From contig NZ_CP049143.1 in the NCBI RefSeq assembly GCF_011044495.1, forward strand, positions 4,154,001-4,218,000: a DNA stretch of 64,000 nucleotides. Direction: 5' to 3'. This document shows, piece after piece, positions 20,600-29,593 of this stretch. The notes beneath the pieces were generated by a model. The model made no database searches and had not been told where the DNA came from. It was given only the letters and a program-made list of their open reading frames with translations. The translations under genes and the position numbers were made by a program. Positions within the stretch are counted from its first letter, which is position 1, and each line of letters begins with the position of its first letter. The DNA comes from Roseimicrobium sp. ORNL1. GTDB lineage: Bacteria > Verrucomicrobiota > Verrucomicrobiia > Verrucomicrobiales > Verrucomicrobiaceae.

Positions 20600-21952
20600 T
20601 CAAGAGCCTTCCTTCGCATCCGGCCCCACATCCGCCTCTGTCAGCCGCTTTGGTTCCTCCACCGTCGGCTTGTCCTTCTCCCACGTGAACCAAGATGACC
20701 AGGCCGTATCCTGTGGGGGAGGCTGCACATCATAGGCCACGTTTCCTGTGGCCTGCAAGTCACGCACGGCGCCAAGAATCACCATCGGCTTCGGGTTGGG
20801 CTTGGTGCGAATGACGTGGTTGTTGGTGAAGACACATCCGTTCGGGCTCAGCGGCCATTTCTTGTCTTCCTTTTCATAGCCGAACTGGAGCGCCGCGCAG
20901 TCCACCCACGTGTTGTTGGAGATGGTGCATCGTGTGGGCGCGGTGGCGGTCATGTCGTCGTACTTCTTGCCGATATTCTCCGTGGTGGGCGTGTCATGCA
21001 TGCCGGGGATGAGTGACAAAGGGGCCTCATGTTTCGTGCCGGTCAGTCCGGAGAGATAGTTGTCCGTGACCTTGTGCTCGAAGCCAAACAGCTTGATGCC
21101 GCCAAAGCCCGGCCCCTCCTCAGTCGCGATGATGACATTGCCGGACACCACGCCACGATTACCAAGGCGCATGCAAATGGCTCCACGGCAATTGATGAGA
21201 GTGTTGTTCCGAATGACATTGTCAGAGGACTTGATGGAGATGAGTTCATCCTCACCGCTGCAACGCTCGAGCAGGTTGTGCTCGATGGTCGTGAAGGAAC
21301 TTTGCCCCGAAGCTCCGAGGTCATTGCCCCCGGTGCGGATCGTCTCGTGACCATTCTCACGATTCGCATAGACCACATCGCGGAAGTGATTGTAGTCCAC
21401 GCGGTCGTGCTGGGAGCAAACAAGCGCCGTATCATCCCCACGGACGAAGAGCGGGCTGCCACGGTTCACCTTGCGCTCAAATCGGTTGCGGTCGATGCGG
21501 TTGTACCCGCTGCGTGCGCCATCCACCGTCACCCAGTGCTCCCAGTGTCTCGGCTTGGCGCGCTCCTTGGGTTGGAAGACATTCCGCGTCACGCGCACAT
21601 GCTTGCAGTTGTCCAACATCACACACTGTTGGTCCGCATCATTCTCGAAGACGAATCCCTCCAGCACCAGGTGCTCACAATCACGGAAGATGAATCCCGC
21701 CTCTCCCACGATCGTCACCTTGCCACGGTTCTTCGCACGGAGGACGATGGGCTTCTCCTCCGCGCCGCGCAAGCCCTGGAGGGTGCGGCAACCGCTGGTC
21801 GTATAAGTGCCATCCGGAATGTCCACCGTCGTTCCCGGCTTCAGGTCACGAAGAAGTGCTTTCAAGGACGGCGTGTCCTCCCCGACAGCATGGCCTCCCA
21901 AGAAGACAGCGAGCAGCAAAAGGAACGCTTGGCGTGGCAGGAATGTCCTCAT
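20600..21952 (-). CDS. Polysaccharide lyase family 6-like beta-helix protein (chondroitinase B/alginate lyase type)
   Basis: 450 residues with signal peptide (RQAFLLLLAVFLGGHAVGE). It folds as a right-handed parallel beta-helix. PL6 hallmarks are WVTVDGARSGYNRIDRNRFE, GNDLGASGQSS and ISIKSSDNVIRNNTLINC. In the last, the Lys matches the catalytic base of chondroitinase B; the catalytic Arg lies in the following MRLG, where the usual His of RHG is Leu. PL6 enzymes split dermatan sulfate or alginate by beta-elimination; the specificity here is unknown. It lies 10 bp downstream of another beta-helix gene, forming an operon. Confidence 0.85.
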   Translation of the reverse strand: MRTFLPRQAFLLLLAVFLGGHAVGEDTPSLKALLRDLKPGTTVDIPDGTYTTSGCRTLQGLRGAEEKPIVLRAKNRGKVTIVGEAGFIFRDCEHLVLEGFVFENDADQQCVMLDNCKHVRVTRNVFQPKERAKPRHWEHWVTVDGARSGYNRIDRNRFERKVNRGSPLFVRGDDTALVCSQHDRVDYNHFRDVVYANRENGHETIRTGGNDLGASGQSSFTTIEHNLLERCSGEDELISIKSSDNVIRNNTLINCRGAICMRLGNRGVVSGNVIIATEEGPGFGGIKLFGFEHKVTDNYLSGLTGTKHEAPLSLIPGMHDTPTTENIGKKYDDMTATAPTRCTISNNTWVDCAALQFGYEKEDKKWPLSPNGCVFTNNHVIRTKPNPKPMVILGAVRDLQATGNVAYDVQPPPQDTAWSSWFTWEKDKPTVEEPKRLTEADVGPDAKEGS

Positions 21953-21962
21953 GAGTTGTGGA

Positions 21963-23414
21963 TTAGCGGGAGGGCTTGGCGCTTTCAACAGGCGAAGTAG
22001 AAACGAGATTGTCTTTCACGATCGTGGACACACCCTCATCGCCTATCGGAGCCACGGTGACATTGTCCCGCAACATGTTTGCCCGGGCACCTGACGCCAC
22101 CCGGATGGTTCCCGCAGTGAGCGTGTTGCCCGACCAGACCCACTGGTCGGCGTTCAGGACATACTCGCCTGCTTTGCAGAGCATGTTGCCCCGCACCATC
22201 ACATGCTGGGACATCATCTTAACATTGGGCACGGAGATCACATCGCCCTCACAGACATTGTCCGCGAAGATGATGTCCCGAATGGTTGTCTTTGAAGGAG
22301 AGCGATCATCGAAGAAGTGCACATCGCCATCGAACACGTTTCCCGTGAAGGTCACGCCACGATAGGTGCAGGCCAGGGCTTCCGGTCTGGTTTGAAAACG
22401 AACCACGCACTTCGCCCGCGTCGCCTGATTGCGGAAGACGTTGCCAGTGACGACCACATCCGAGATGGTTCCATTGAGCGGCTGGGGTTCCGTGCGGAAG
22501 ATGAGACATGGCCCCAGGGCTCCCGCGTTGATGTCAGCCACCGGCTCGACATGATTCCCACTGACGCGGATGTGATGAGAGCCCTCCGTGATATTGATGC
22601 CGGTGTCTGTGAAGAGGACCACGTTGTCACGAATCTGCACATTGCGGCTGCCGAAGATGACCTGCGGACCAGCCTTCACATTCACGATGTGATTGTCCGC
22701 GATGAGTCCTCCATTGCACTCGGCAAATTCCACGGCCTTGTTCCCACAGGTATCGATGAAGTTGTGATGCACCTGCCAGTTCTTGAATTGCGCGTCTTGC
22801 CGCACTTTGGAGGGATACTCCAGGATGCCCTCTTTGGTACAGCCCACGGCTTGCTGGGCATCGAGGATCCAGCAGTGGCGGACGGTTACATTCTCCGAGG
22901 TCATCAAGCGGGCTTCCACTGAGCCAAGGCGAGCATTGAATCCCATGATGGAGCCGCCGCCGATCCTGGCATTGTTCCCCGTGTAGCGCAGATGCTCCAC
23001 CACCACGTTGCTGGCGGGTGTGGTCTCCGTGCCAATGCGCACGGGATAGTAGCGTGCCGCCTGTGGAAGCGTGGCGGGATCGAGATAAAGATGCGTGGCA
23101 TGGCCCTGTCCACGCAGCGTCACTCCCGACTTCAGCACCACCGTTTCATACATGCCCGCACGGCGCGAGAGCTTGAAGTCCCCCGCCCCTAGCAGCACGA
23201 CTCCGCCACCCTTCGCAGCTACTTTATCAATGGCTTCTTGCAGGATCGTATCAGCCACCACGGCGGCTCCGGGAGCGGAGACTCGCACCTCAAAGTCACT
23301 CGCATTGGTCTCGTGAACTTCAGGTCCGGCACCTGGTTGCGCGGATGCGACATCGGCCATTAGGCCCGCGCAGCACAGAAGGGCAAGAAAGTAAGGAGTG
23401 GATTGTAATCTCAT
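21963..23414 (-). CDS. Secreted right-handed beta-helix (pectate-lyase-superfamily) protein
   Basis: 483 residues from ATG 23414; signal peptide MRLQSTPYFLALLCCAGLM then DVASAQ. The N-terminal cap ADTILQEAIDKVAAKGGGVVLLGAGDF is the classic start of pectate-lyase superfamily (PF12708-like) helices, followed by many repeating coils such as VVVEHLRYTGNN, GLIADNHIVNV, IHIRDNVVLF-like and GVTFTGNVF. No certain catalytic residues are assigned. It is the first gene of a two-gene operon with the PL6-like lyase (10-bp gap), so both are probably exported together to act on the same anionic polysaccharide. Confidence 0.82.
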   Translation of the reverse strand: MRLQSTPYFLALLCCAGLMADVASAQPGAGPEVHETNASDFEVRVSAPGAAVVADTILQEAIDKVAAKGGGVVLLGAGDFKLSRRAGMYETVVLKSGVTLRGQGHATHLYLDPATLPQAARYYPVRIGTETTPASNVVVEHLRYTGNNARIGGGSIMGFNARLGSVEARLMTSENVTVRHCWILDAQQAVGCTKEGILEYPSKVRQDAQFKNWQVHHNFIDTCGNKAVEFAECNGGLIADNHIVNVKAGPQVIFGSRNVQIRDNVVLFTDTGINITEGSHHIRVSGNHVEPVADINAGALGPCLIFRTEPQPLNGTISDVVVTGNVFRNQATRAKCVVRFQTRPEALACTYRGVTFTGNVFDGDVHFFDDRSPSKTTIRDIIFADNVCEGDVISVPNVKMMSQHVMVRGNMLCKAGEYVLNADQWVWSGNTLTAGTIRVASGARANMLRDNVTVAPIGDEGVSTIVKDNLVSTSPVESAKPSR

Positions 23415-23559
23415 AACAGGTCCCTTGAGATAACGCACAGCCGGCGAATCCCTGTCTGCGACTTTCCTGCGCATCCATGTCGCGCAGCAAGGCATGATAC
23501 TTCTGCCACTCAAACTCCGTTCATCCCCCAAGCACCTTTCACGTTTCGCTTTGATCCGC

Positions 23560-25188
23560 ATGAAATGGAATCCCCTTATTCTCGCCGCCCTTGCTGCGAT
23601 GCCGCTGACCTTCGTGCATGCAGATGCCCCACCACCGCCGAATCCCGCTGTGGACGCGGGCTCCAAGTGGCCGGCACGACGGGCGCAGTTGGAGAAGGAA
23701 TGGCTGAAAATCCTGGGCCCCTTCCCCACCAGCAAACCTCCGCTCGACGTGCAGATCCTCAGCACGGAGAAGGTGCCGTCTTCTCCAAGTGATCCCACCT
23801 ACCCCATGCACGCGGGAGACATCACACGGTACAAGGTGAAGTTCCGCGCAGAGGCCGACTCGAGTGGCGGCACGCAGTCAGACATCTGGATCTATGGCTG
23901 GCTGCTCGTGCCAGACAGTGCAAAGGAAGCCCATGAGAAACAGGGGCTCCAAACGCCTGCCGTGATCTGTCTGCACAGTACCACGTACGGCTCGGGCAAG
24001 AGCAGTCCCGCAGGCGTGGCCGGCCGTTTCGTTTCGAATCCAAAGCTTGGCTTCGTCGGTCGTCCCGATCTCGTGGGCAAGGACCCACGCTACGACAACA
24101 ACAGCATGCCTGACCCGAACGATGCCGAGGCGATGCACACGTGGTACGCAGGTGGTCGCGCCTCCGGCCTGCTGCTGGCGAAGCAGGGTTTTGTCACCTT
24201 GAGCATCGACATGCTGGGCGATGGCGAGCGCATCGAACCGGGACAACGTCCGCTGGATATGCGCCAGTTCTACAAGCAGCGCTATCCGGACCCCATGGCG
24301 GAGAAGGCGTGGTCATGCATGGGCAAATGGATCTGGGATGTGATGCGCTCCGTCGACTATCTGGAATCACTCCCTTATGTGAATCCCAAAGGCATCGGCT
24401 GCACCGGCTGGTCCTGGGGTGGCCATGTCACGCTCTTTGCTGCAGCCTTTGACCAGCGCATAGCCGCCGCAGTGCCTAATGGAGGCGTGCTGGATTGGGA
24501 CAGACCCAAGTATCCTCCAGGTTACAAGGGCAAGCCCAAGGCGAATCAGTGGTGCCGCCAGCCGTCTACTTGGGAGCCCTGGACCCCAGACGCCACTGAG
24601 CCACCCTCCAGCGGAGCGGAAAGCCTGCGTCGCTGGGGCTTCCTGCAAAACAGCGGGCCCGCGATCATGATGCCGAAGTTTTACAAATACACGCTGCCCG
24701 AGAATCGCGACCTGGAACTCCCTATAGGATTCGAGAGCCTGATGATGATGGTCGCGCCCCGGCCGCTGCTCATCATTTCCAGCGAGATCGAGTTCAAGCA
24801 GCACGACATTCTCCCCAAGTGCATGGAGACCATGAAGGTCTATGCCCAGTGGCAGGACGTGAAAGACTCCGGCCTGCCAAGTCCCCTTCAGGCCAGAAAG
24901 GAGCGACGTGGCTATGTCGAGACACAAGCCTACTACGTGAACAACAACGAGTATTCGCCGAAGGCCATCGACTCCTATCTGAACAGCCTGAAGGCTGGCG
25001 ATTGCTTCAGTTGGTTCTCCTTCCCCGGCGGCCACAGTTACCCCTTCTCCGCACAGATGGTCACTACCGGTTGGTTCGGTCGCTGGATGGGACTCTACCC
25101 TGCGGCAACCGTGCCTCCCCTCCCGAGCATTCCCGCGAACGAAGTGCTAAACATCGGCCCGCTTCCAACAAAGAAAGAAGGGCAGTAG
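23560..25188 (+). CDS. Secreted alpha/beta hydrolase, acetyl-xylan-esterase-like
   Basis: 542 residues with signal peptide (MKWNPLILAALAAMPLTFVHA). The hydrolase core shows PAVICLHSTTYGSGK (oxyanion region), SIDMLGDGER and the nucleophile elbow GWSWGG at about residue 288. Candidate acid lies near the PRPLLIISSEIEF strand and the His in FPGGHSYPF near the C-terminus. Family members (AXE1/dienelactone-hydrolase-like, CE7/CE15-adjacent) remove acyl or methyl groups from glycans. It is transcribed away from the beta-helix/PL6 operon with a ~145-bp divergent spacer, consistent with joint degradation of a decorated polysaccharide. The ATG at 23560 gives the signal peptide. Confidence 0.83.
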   Translation: MKWNPLILAALAAMPLTFVHADAPPPPNPAVDAGSKWPARRAQLEKEWLKILGPFPTSKPPLDVQILSTEKVPSSPSDPTYPMHAGDITRYKVKFRAEADSSGGTQSDIWIYGWLLVPDSAKEAHEKQGLQTPAVICLHSTTYGSGKSSPAGVAGRFVSNPKLGFVGRPDLVGKDPRYDNNSMPDPNDAEAMHTWYAGGRASGLLLAKQGFVTLSIDMLGDGERIEPGQRPLDMRQFYKQRYPDPMAEKAWSCMGKWIWDVMRSVDYLESLPYVNPKGIGCTGWSWGGHVTLFAAAFDQRIAAAVPNGGVLDWDRPKYPPGYKGKPKANQWCRQPSTWEPWTPDATEPPSSGAESLRRWGFLQNSGPAIMMPKFYKYTLPENRDLELPIGFESLMMMVAPRPLLIISSEIEFKQHDILPKCMETMKVYAQWQDVKDSGLPSPLQARKERRGYVETQAYYVNNNEYSPKAIDSYLNSLKAGDCFSWFSFPGGHSYPFSAQMVTTGWFGRWMGLYPAATVPPLPSIPANEVLNIGPLPTKKEGQ

Positions 25189-25256
25189 CGAGGCATCGGA
25201 GCAAGCGACTTCAAAATATCCTCGACCTTTGCTTTCAAGAGGATAACTCCTCTTCC

Positions 25257-25727
25257 ATGCCCCATCTCTTCCGGACACACGACGGCACCGAATGGAAACC
25301 CGGCAAGCCCATGCCTCTCACACTGGCTGATGGCACCCAGGTCGAAGGCGTGTGGGCGGGCTCAGCACAAGTCGAGAAACTCAGTTGGTGGCTCGGCAAG
25401 CATGGTCATGATCTTGCCCAGACCGACGAAGTGGCTGCAGTAGCCGTCCGGGGAGAGCAAACGGGCATCGAGCGCTGGGGAGACGCGCCCTCGGGAACCC
25501 GGCTGTTCTTTGTACTGGAAGCTCCCAAGGTGGGAAAAAGCGGGCAGGCGTACCGTCTCGCAAAGTTGGTTACCACCGCCTCCACCGAAGCGCAGACAAA
25601 GTATTTCGATGACGAGCGATTCTCGCTGTTCGGCAACTTTAATACCGACGGCACCATTGCGAAAATCCCGTCACTTCCTCCACCAAGCGGTCCGGAGGAT
25701 ATGCGCCGTCCGGGCGAGCTGTTTTGA
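25257..25727 (+). CDS. Hypothetical cytoplasmic protein
   Basis: 156 residues from ATG 25257, preceded by agaggataa as a possible ribosome binding site. No signal peptide or membrane segment. The N-terminus MPHLFRTHDGTEWKPG and the segment ADGTQVEGVWAGSAQVEKLSWWL suggest a small beta-barrel (SH3- or KOW-like), followed by an alpha/beta region. No family recognised. It starts about 70 bp after the esterase gene; co-transcription is possible. Confidence 0.65.
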   Translation: MPHLFRTHDGTEWKPGKPMPLTLADGTQVEGVWAGSAQVEKLSWWLGKHGHDLAQTDEVAAVAVRGEQTGIERWGDAPSGTRLFFVLEAPKVGKSGQAYRLAKLVTTASTEAQTKYFDDERFSLFGNFNTDGTIAKIPSLPPPSGPEDMRRPGELF

Positions 25728-25800
25728 GCTGGTAGCTGAAAAACCTGTACCGCTCCCAAGCTGAACTCAGGAACGGATACAGTGTCCTACACCCTCTCGT

Positions 25801-27120
25801 TTACTCCGGCTGCGCAGCCGCTGCAGGCTTCACTTCAGCGGCCTGCCGCTTCTTCTCAGCTTCCATGGCGGCCTTGTCGGCAGCCATGGTCGCCATCGCA
25901 GCCATACGGCGGGCACGATCCTTGGCCTCCTGCTCGGCGCGTGCCTTGGCAGCAATGGCTTCGCGCTTGGCCTTGGCCTCCTCTTCAACCTTCCGCTTCG
26001 CTTCCTGTTCAGCCTCCTGCTTTGCCCGCATCGCGGCAGTCGCAGCTTTCATCTCTTCGATTTCACGCCGCGCTTGTTCTTTCTCAGCTTCGCGAGCGGC
26101 ATCACGTTGCGCCTTTTCTTCGGCAGCAGCCTGACGAGCGGCTTCTTTTTCTGCGGCGGCTTGTTGCTTGGCGGCTTCTTTCTCAGCCTGGAGACGCGCT
26201 TTCTCGGCCGCCTTCTCTGCATCTGCCTGCTCCTTCGCGATTCTGGCGGCTTCCTTCTCGGCGGCAGCTTGCTGCTTGGCAGCCTCTTTCTCGGCCTGGA
26301 GACGTGCCTTCTCCGCAGCCTTCTCAGCATCGGCCTGCTCCTTGGCGATCCTGGCGGCTTCCTTCTCGGCAGCAGCTTGCTCTTTGGCAGCCTCTTTCTC
26401 GGCTTGGAGGCGGGCTTTCTCAGCGGCCTGTTCAGCGGCGGCCTGTTCCTTCGCGCGCTGGGCTGCTTCCTTCTCCTCCTGAAGGCGGGCTTTCTCAGCA
26501 GCTTTCTCTTGGGCGGCTTGCTCTTTGGCAGCCATCAACTCGGCAAGGCGACGTGCCCTCTCAGCCGCCGCTTGTTCTTTGGCGAGCTTTGCCGCTTCCT
26601 TCTCCGCCTGCAGGCGCGCAGCCTCGGCAGCTTTCTCTGCCGCGGCTTGTTCCTTCGCGCGCTGGGCCGCTTCCTTCTCGGCGGCAGCTTGCTGTTTGGC
26701 GGCCTCTTTCTCAGCCAGGAGTCGCTCCTTCTCCGCAGCCTTGTCGGCGGCAGCTTGTTCCTTGGCGCGCTGAGCAGCTTCCTTCTCCTCCTGGAGGCGG
26801 GCCTTCTCAGCGGCTTTCTCCGCCGCAGCCTGCTCCTTGGCTGCAATCAACTCAGCCAAGCGGCGGGCCCTCTCGGCCACCTCCTGCTCCTTCGCGAGTC
26901 TGGCCGCTTCTTTCTCGGCGGCATCAGCAGCGATCTTCGCCTCCTGCGCCTCTACGAGGCTCGTGGCGTAGGCATGCAACTGGCGGGAGAGATCTGCAGC
27001 GGTTTCCTTCAGCGACGGGGCAGTATCGGCAAGCACACGGGGCAGCAGTTCCAGCGTTTCGAGCTTGGCGGCCAGGTCATTGAGTAGGGCGGTAAATTTC
27101 GGATCGAGTTTCGTGGTCAT
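25801..27120 (-). CDS. Ala/Lys/Glu-rich coiled-coil repeat protein
   Basis: 439 residues. After a short N-terminal helical domain (residues 1-60, MTTKLDPKFTALLNDL) nearly the whole protein is an uninterrupted alanine-, lysine- and glutamate-rich helix made of near-identical units of the type AEKAAEKARLQAEKEAAKQQ and AEKEAARIAKEQAD. The tail is AAQPE. The composition resembles TolA domain II or cell-wall/stalk-type coiled coils, but there is no membrane anchor or signal peptide. The repeated units at the DNA level make this a likely site of length variation by recombination. Long open frames on the opposite strand are by-products of the repeat. Function unknown. Confidence 0.8.
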   Translation of the reverse strand: MTTKLDPKFTALLNDLAAKLETLELLPRVLADTAPSLKETAADLSRQLHAYATSLVEAQEAKIAADAAEKEAARLAKEQEVAERARRLAELIAAKEQAAAEKAAEKARLQEEKEAAQRAKEQAAADKAAEKERLLAEKEAAKQQAAAEKEAAQRAKEQAAAEKAAEAARLQAEKEAAKLAKEQAAAERARRLAELMAAKEQAAQEKAAEKARLQEEKEAAQRAKEQAAAEQAAEKARLQAEKEAAKEQAAAEKEAARIAKEQADAEKAAEKARLQAEKEAAKQQAAAEKEAARIAKEQADAEKAAEKARLQAEKEAAKQQAAAEKEAARQAAAEEKAQRDAAREAEKEQARREIEEMKAATAAMRAKQEAEQEAKRKVEEEAKAKREAIAAKARAEQEAKDRARRMAAMATMAADKAAMEAEKKRQAAEVKPAAAAQPE

Positions 27121-27275
27121 TTAAAAGTGGGGATGGGGCGAAAAGGGAATATGAATGGAGACAGATTCCCCGCTGTAAAGTGCGTTCCGATGCGGCATTT
27201 AAGAGATTGTCATTGCACGCTCCGTCAACCCGCTGTCCCACGCCTCACCAGCATGAGGCACATCTCAACGGCCTG

Positions 27276-28439
27276 TCATCCCGCCTCCACGCCAGCATTC
27301 GCATCCTGCTCTTCAGCCAACCGCATTCCCGATGCCCAACGGGTTGACGAGTGCTCGGGCCCCAATGTGAACAGAAAAATGTCTTCCGCCTTTTTGTAGG
27401 CATTCACGGCATCGCTGCTGCGCTTCGCGTGGCCGTGCATGTAGCCCATCTCCAGCCAGGTTTCTGCCACCTCGACGTCGTTGGGTCCCTTGATCGCCAT
27501 GAAGATATCCCGCGCTTGTTCAAAAAGAGCGGTAGCATTCTCCAGCTTCCCCGATATTCGACGGGCCTTTGCCAGTTCTCGCAAGCGACGAGCGCCGACC
27601 GGACTGGCCACTCCATGACATTGTTTTTCAATCTCCAGCGCCTCCTCAAAGAACTCCTCGGCCTCAGGGCTTCTCTTTGTGATGAGGCATAGCTTCCCCA
27701 GTTCCTCAAGCAGCCGACCCACCGCCTCATGCCGCGCTCCGTGAGCTTTCATGAGTATCGGCCACGCACGGCGAAGATATACTTCCGTTTCCTCGATGGC
27801 TCCAGCTTTGGAAGCGATGAACCCCAAGTTGAACAATACAGTCCCCGTCTCGACATGGTCCGAACCATTTTCCTGTTCACACGAGCTCAAAGAAAGGCTG
27901 GCCAGCGTCCACGCTATGGGACGATTCCCGGGAGAATCCAGCAGCAACGCCATTTTGTTCGCAACATAAGAGGTCGGCCATCCCACCTTTCGCTGTACAG
28001 CCGCCTCCACGAGCGCACGCGTATGGGTAGCCCACCTGCGCGTTTCCTCAGACGACCAAGCGCTGGCTGCATTCGACTGTAGGAGCTTTCCGACCCGGTC
28101 CAAGCCATTCTTCAAACACCAGAATTCTTTGTGGGGGATTCGCCGATACTTCACGATTGAAGCCATCCACTCGAAGAAACGCGAGAGGAAACTCTTGTAA
28201 TGAATCCCCGTGAATTGCTGTACCCTCGCAGCCACACCCGGCCTCAAGACGATGGTATCGTCCCCGGGATGACAGTCTGCATAGTCACCTTTGGCGAGTT
28301 CATCCATCACGCGTACTATCACCTCATCTGGAAGGTCAATGCGCAAGAGTTGCAGCGATATGGGTTCTTCGGAAAACCAGCATAATATTCGCAGCTCCGT
28401 CTGCGCAGCGGGACTGAGGGCATAGAATTGAGCATCCAT
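27276..28439 (-). CDS. Winged-helix plus tetratricopeptide repeat protein
   Basis: 387 residues from ATG 28439. Residues 1-75 (ALSPAAQTELRILCWFSEEPISLQLL) resemble the winged-helix segment that follows the NB-ARC domain in STAND ATPases. From about residue 180 onward there are helical pairs of the kinesin-light-chain/TPR_12 type, for example GTVLFNLGFIASKAGAIEETEVYLRRAWPIL broken here at about 20 residues, then LLEELGKLCLITKRSPEAEEFFEEALEI. No NB-ARC or other P-loop is present. It may be an adaptor or a truncated STAND protein. Coding density and composition are slightly less GC-rich than neighbours. Confidence 0.7.
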   Translation of the reverse strand: MDAQFYALSPAAQTELRILCWFSEEPISLQLLRIDLPDEVIVRVMDELAKGDYADCHPGDDTIVLRPGVAARVQQFTGIHYKSFLSRFFEWMASIVKYRRIPHKEFWCLKNGLDRVGKLLQSNAASAWSSEETRRWATHTRALVEAAVQRKVGWPTSYVANKMALLLDSPGNRPIAWTLASLSLSSCEQENGSDHVETGTVLFNLGFIASKAGAIEETEVYLRRAWPILMKAHGARHEAVGRLLEELGKLCLITKRSPEAEEFFEEALEIEKQCHGVASPVGARRLRELAKARRISGKLENATALFEQARDIFMAIKGPNDVEVAETWLEMGYMHGHAKRSSDAVNAYKKAEDIFLFTLGPEHSSTRWASGMRLAEEQDANAGVEAG

Positions 28440-28604
28440 GAAAGAGGTCAAGGATGTACTCTGCCGCGACAGACTTCGCACTGCAAAGGTGGTTTAATTC
28501 TTAGCCATACAGCACACTGGAATATCGAGGCGCCATGGACTTGGAGCGCCGAGGTGAGCCCCAGCACTCCAAGTAATCCCCCACATTTACAACGTAGAAG
28601 TGTC

Positions 28605-28994
28605 TCAGCCCCCACCCCGCCGCTTCTCACTCGCCTTCACCATCTCACTCAGATCCGCGGCGGGGCGGATTTCGAAGGGGCCGGCTTTCACACCAGGGTG
28701 TTTTGACATGATCTGGATAGCGTGATTCAGATCCCGCGCCTCGAGGATGAGAATGCCACCGATTTGTTCCTTCGTTTCAGCATAGGGACCATCAGTGATG
28801 GCGACCTGGCCATCCTGCCAGCGAAGGGTCGCGGCGGTTTGGGGAGGCTGTAGGGCTTCGCCTCCGGCAAAGTGCCCCTTTGCTCGCAGTTCATCGTCGT
28901 AGGTGAAGCATTCATCGACCATCGCATTGCGTTCGCTCTCCGTCAGGCTCTCGAACTTGTTCGGCTCAATGTATCCAAGGCAAATGTATTTCAT
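28605..28994 (-). CDS. YCII/DGPF domain protein (ECF42-associated), second copy
   Basis: 129 residues, the last gene of a sigma-factor cluster. The DGPF-family signature is present as [16 protein letters not shown], with the preceding conserved [11 protein letters not shown] and following [22 protein letters not shown]-related proteins form dimeric ferredoxin-like folds with a His-Asp pair; the enzymatic role is unknown. In many bacteria DGPF proteins are encoded next to ECF42-type sigma factors and are their regulatory targets. Here two lie in a row after the sigma gene. Its ATG is 49 bp downstream of the other YCII gene. Confidence 0.9.
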   Translation of the reverse strand: MKYICLGYIEPNKFESLTESERNAMVDECFTYDDELRAKGHFAGGEALQPPQTAATLRWQDGQVAITDGPYAETKEQIGGILILEARDLNHAIQIMSKHPGVKAGPFEIRPAADLSEMVKASEKRRGGG

Positions 28995-29043
28995 AAAGGG
29001 TCGTCCTCTTTGTTGTGTTCGGTGTTGCGATTCCCGGCCCGGC

Positions 29044-29460
29044 TTACTTCTTCTTTTCGGCGGCCGCCTTCTGCACTTCCTCGGGCAGGTCTTCCATCTC
29101 CCAGATCTCGCGAAGCTCGATCACATCGCCATTCAGAGCGGGACAGCGCCGGGCCCAGTCCACGGCTTCCTGCTTGGACTTCACCTGGATGATCCAGAAG
29201 CCGCCGACGACCTCCTTGGTCTCGATGAATGGTCCATCTGTAACTGTCGCGTTGCCGCCGGGGAAAGTCACACGCGCGCCTCGCGACAGCGGGTGCAGAC
29301 CGTCGACCGTGAGGAGCACGCCGGCCGCTTCCATCTCATCGTTGAATTTCCCCATGGGAGCCATCTCCTCGGCGGTCGGTTCAAAGCCATCCTCCTGCCG
29401 CTCGGATGCAGGCGTGTCGGGTTGGTACCCGCGGGGAATCATCATCATCAGGAATCTCAT
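29044..29460 (-). CDS. YCII/DGPF domain protein (ECF42-associated), first copy
   Basis: 138 residues from ATG 29460. The signature [21 protein letters not shown] is the exact DGPF motif, with an upstream [15 protein letters not shown] helix and downstream [12 protein letters not shown] tail typical of longer DGPF proteins. It lies 133 bp after the sigma-factor gene and 49 bp before a second YCII gene. Expression is probably controlled by the neighbouring ECF42-like sigma factor. Biochemical role unknown. Confidence 0.92.
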   Translation of the reverse strand: MRFLMMMIPRGYQPDTPASERQEDGFEPTAEEMAPMGKFNDEMEAAGVLLTVDGLHPLSRGARVTFPGGNATVTDGPFIETKEVVGGFWIIQVKSKQEAVDWARRCPALNGDVIELREIWEMEDLPEEVQKAAAEKKK

Positions 29461-29593
29461 ATGTGTTCGTTCGTGGATTGGGTTCGGGGGTTCGTTTCGA
29501 CAGCGTTCAGTTCTGATTGGCCGTCTCACAGGGTAGTCGATTGGGATTCGCGGAATTCGACAGTGCCCCTCACTTTTTTTGATGAAGGCGATT

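Noticed and set aside
25782-27087. 433- and 337-residue plus-strand frames over the coiled-coil gene
   Set aside because: Translations are low-complexity mirrors of the Ala/Lys/Glu repeats, with no start signal; the minus-strand protein is coherent.
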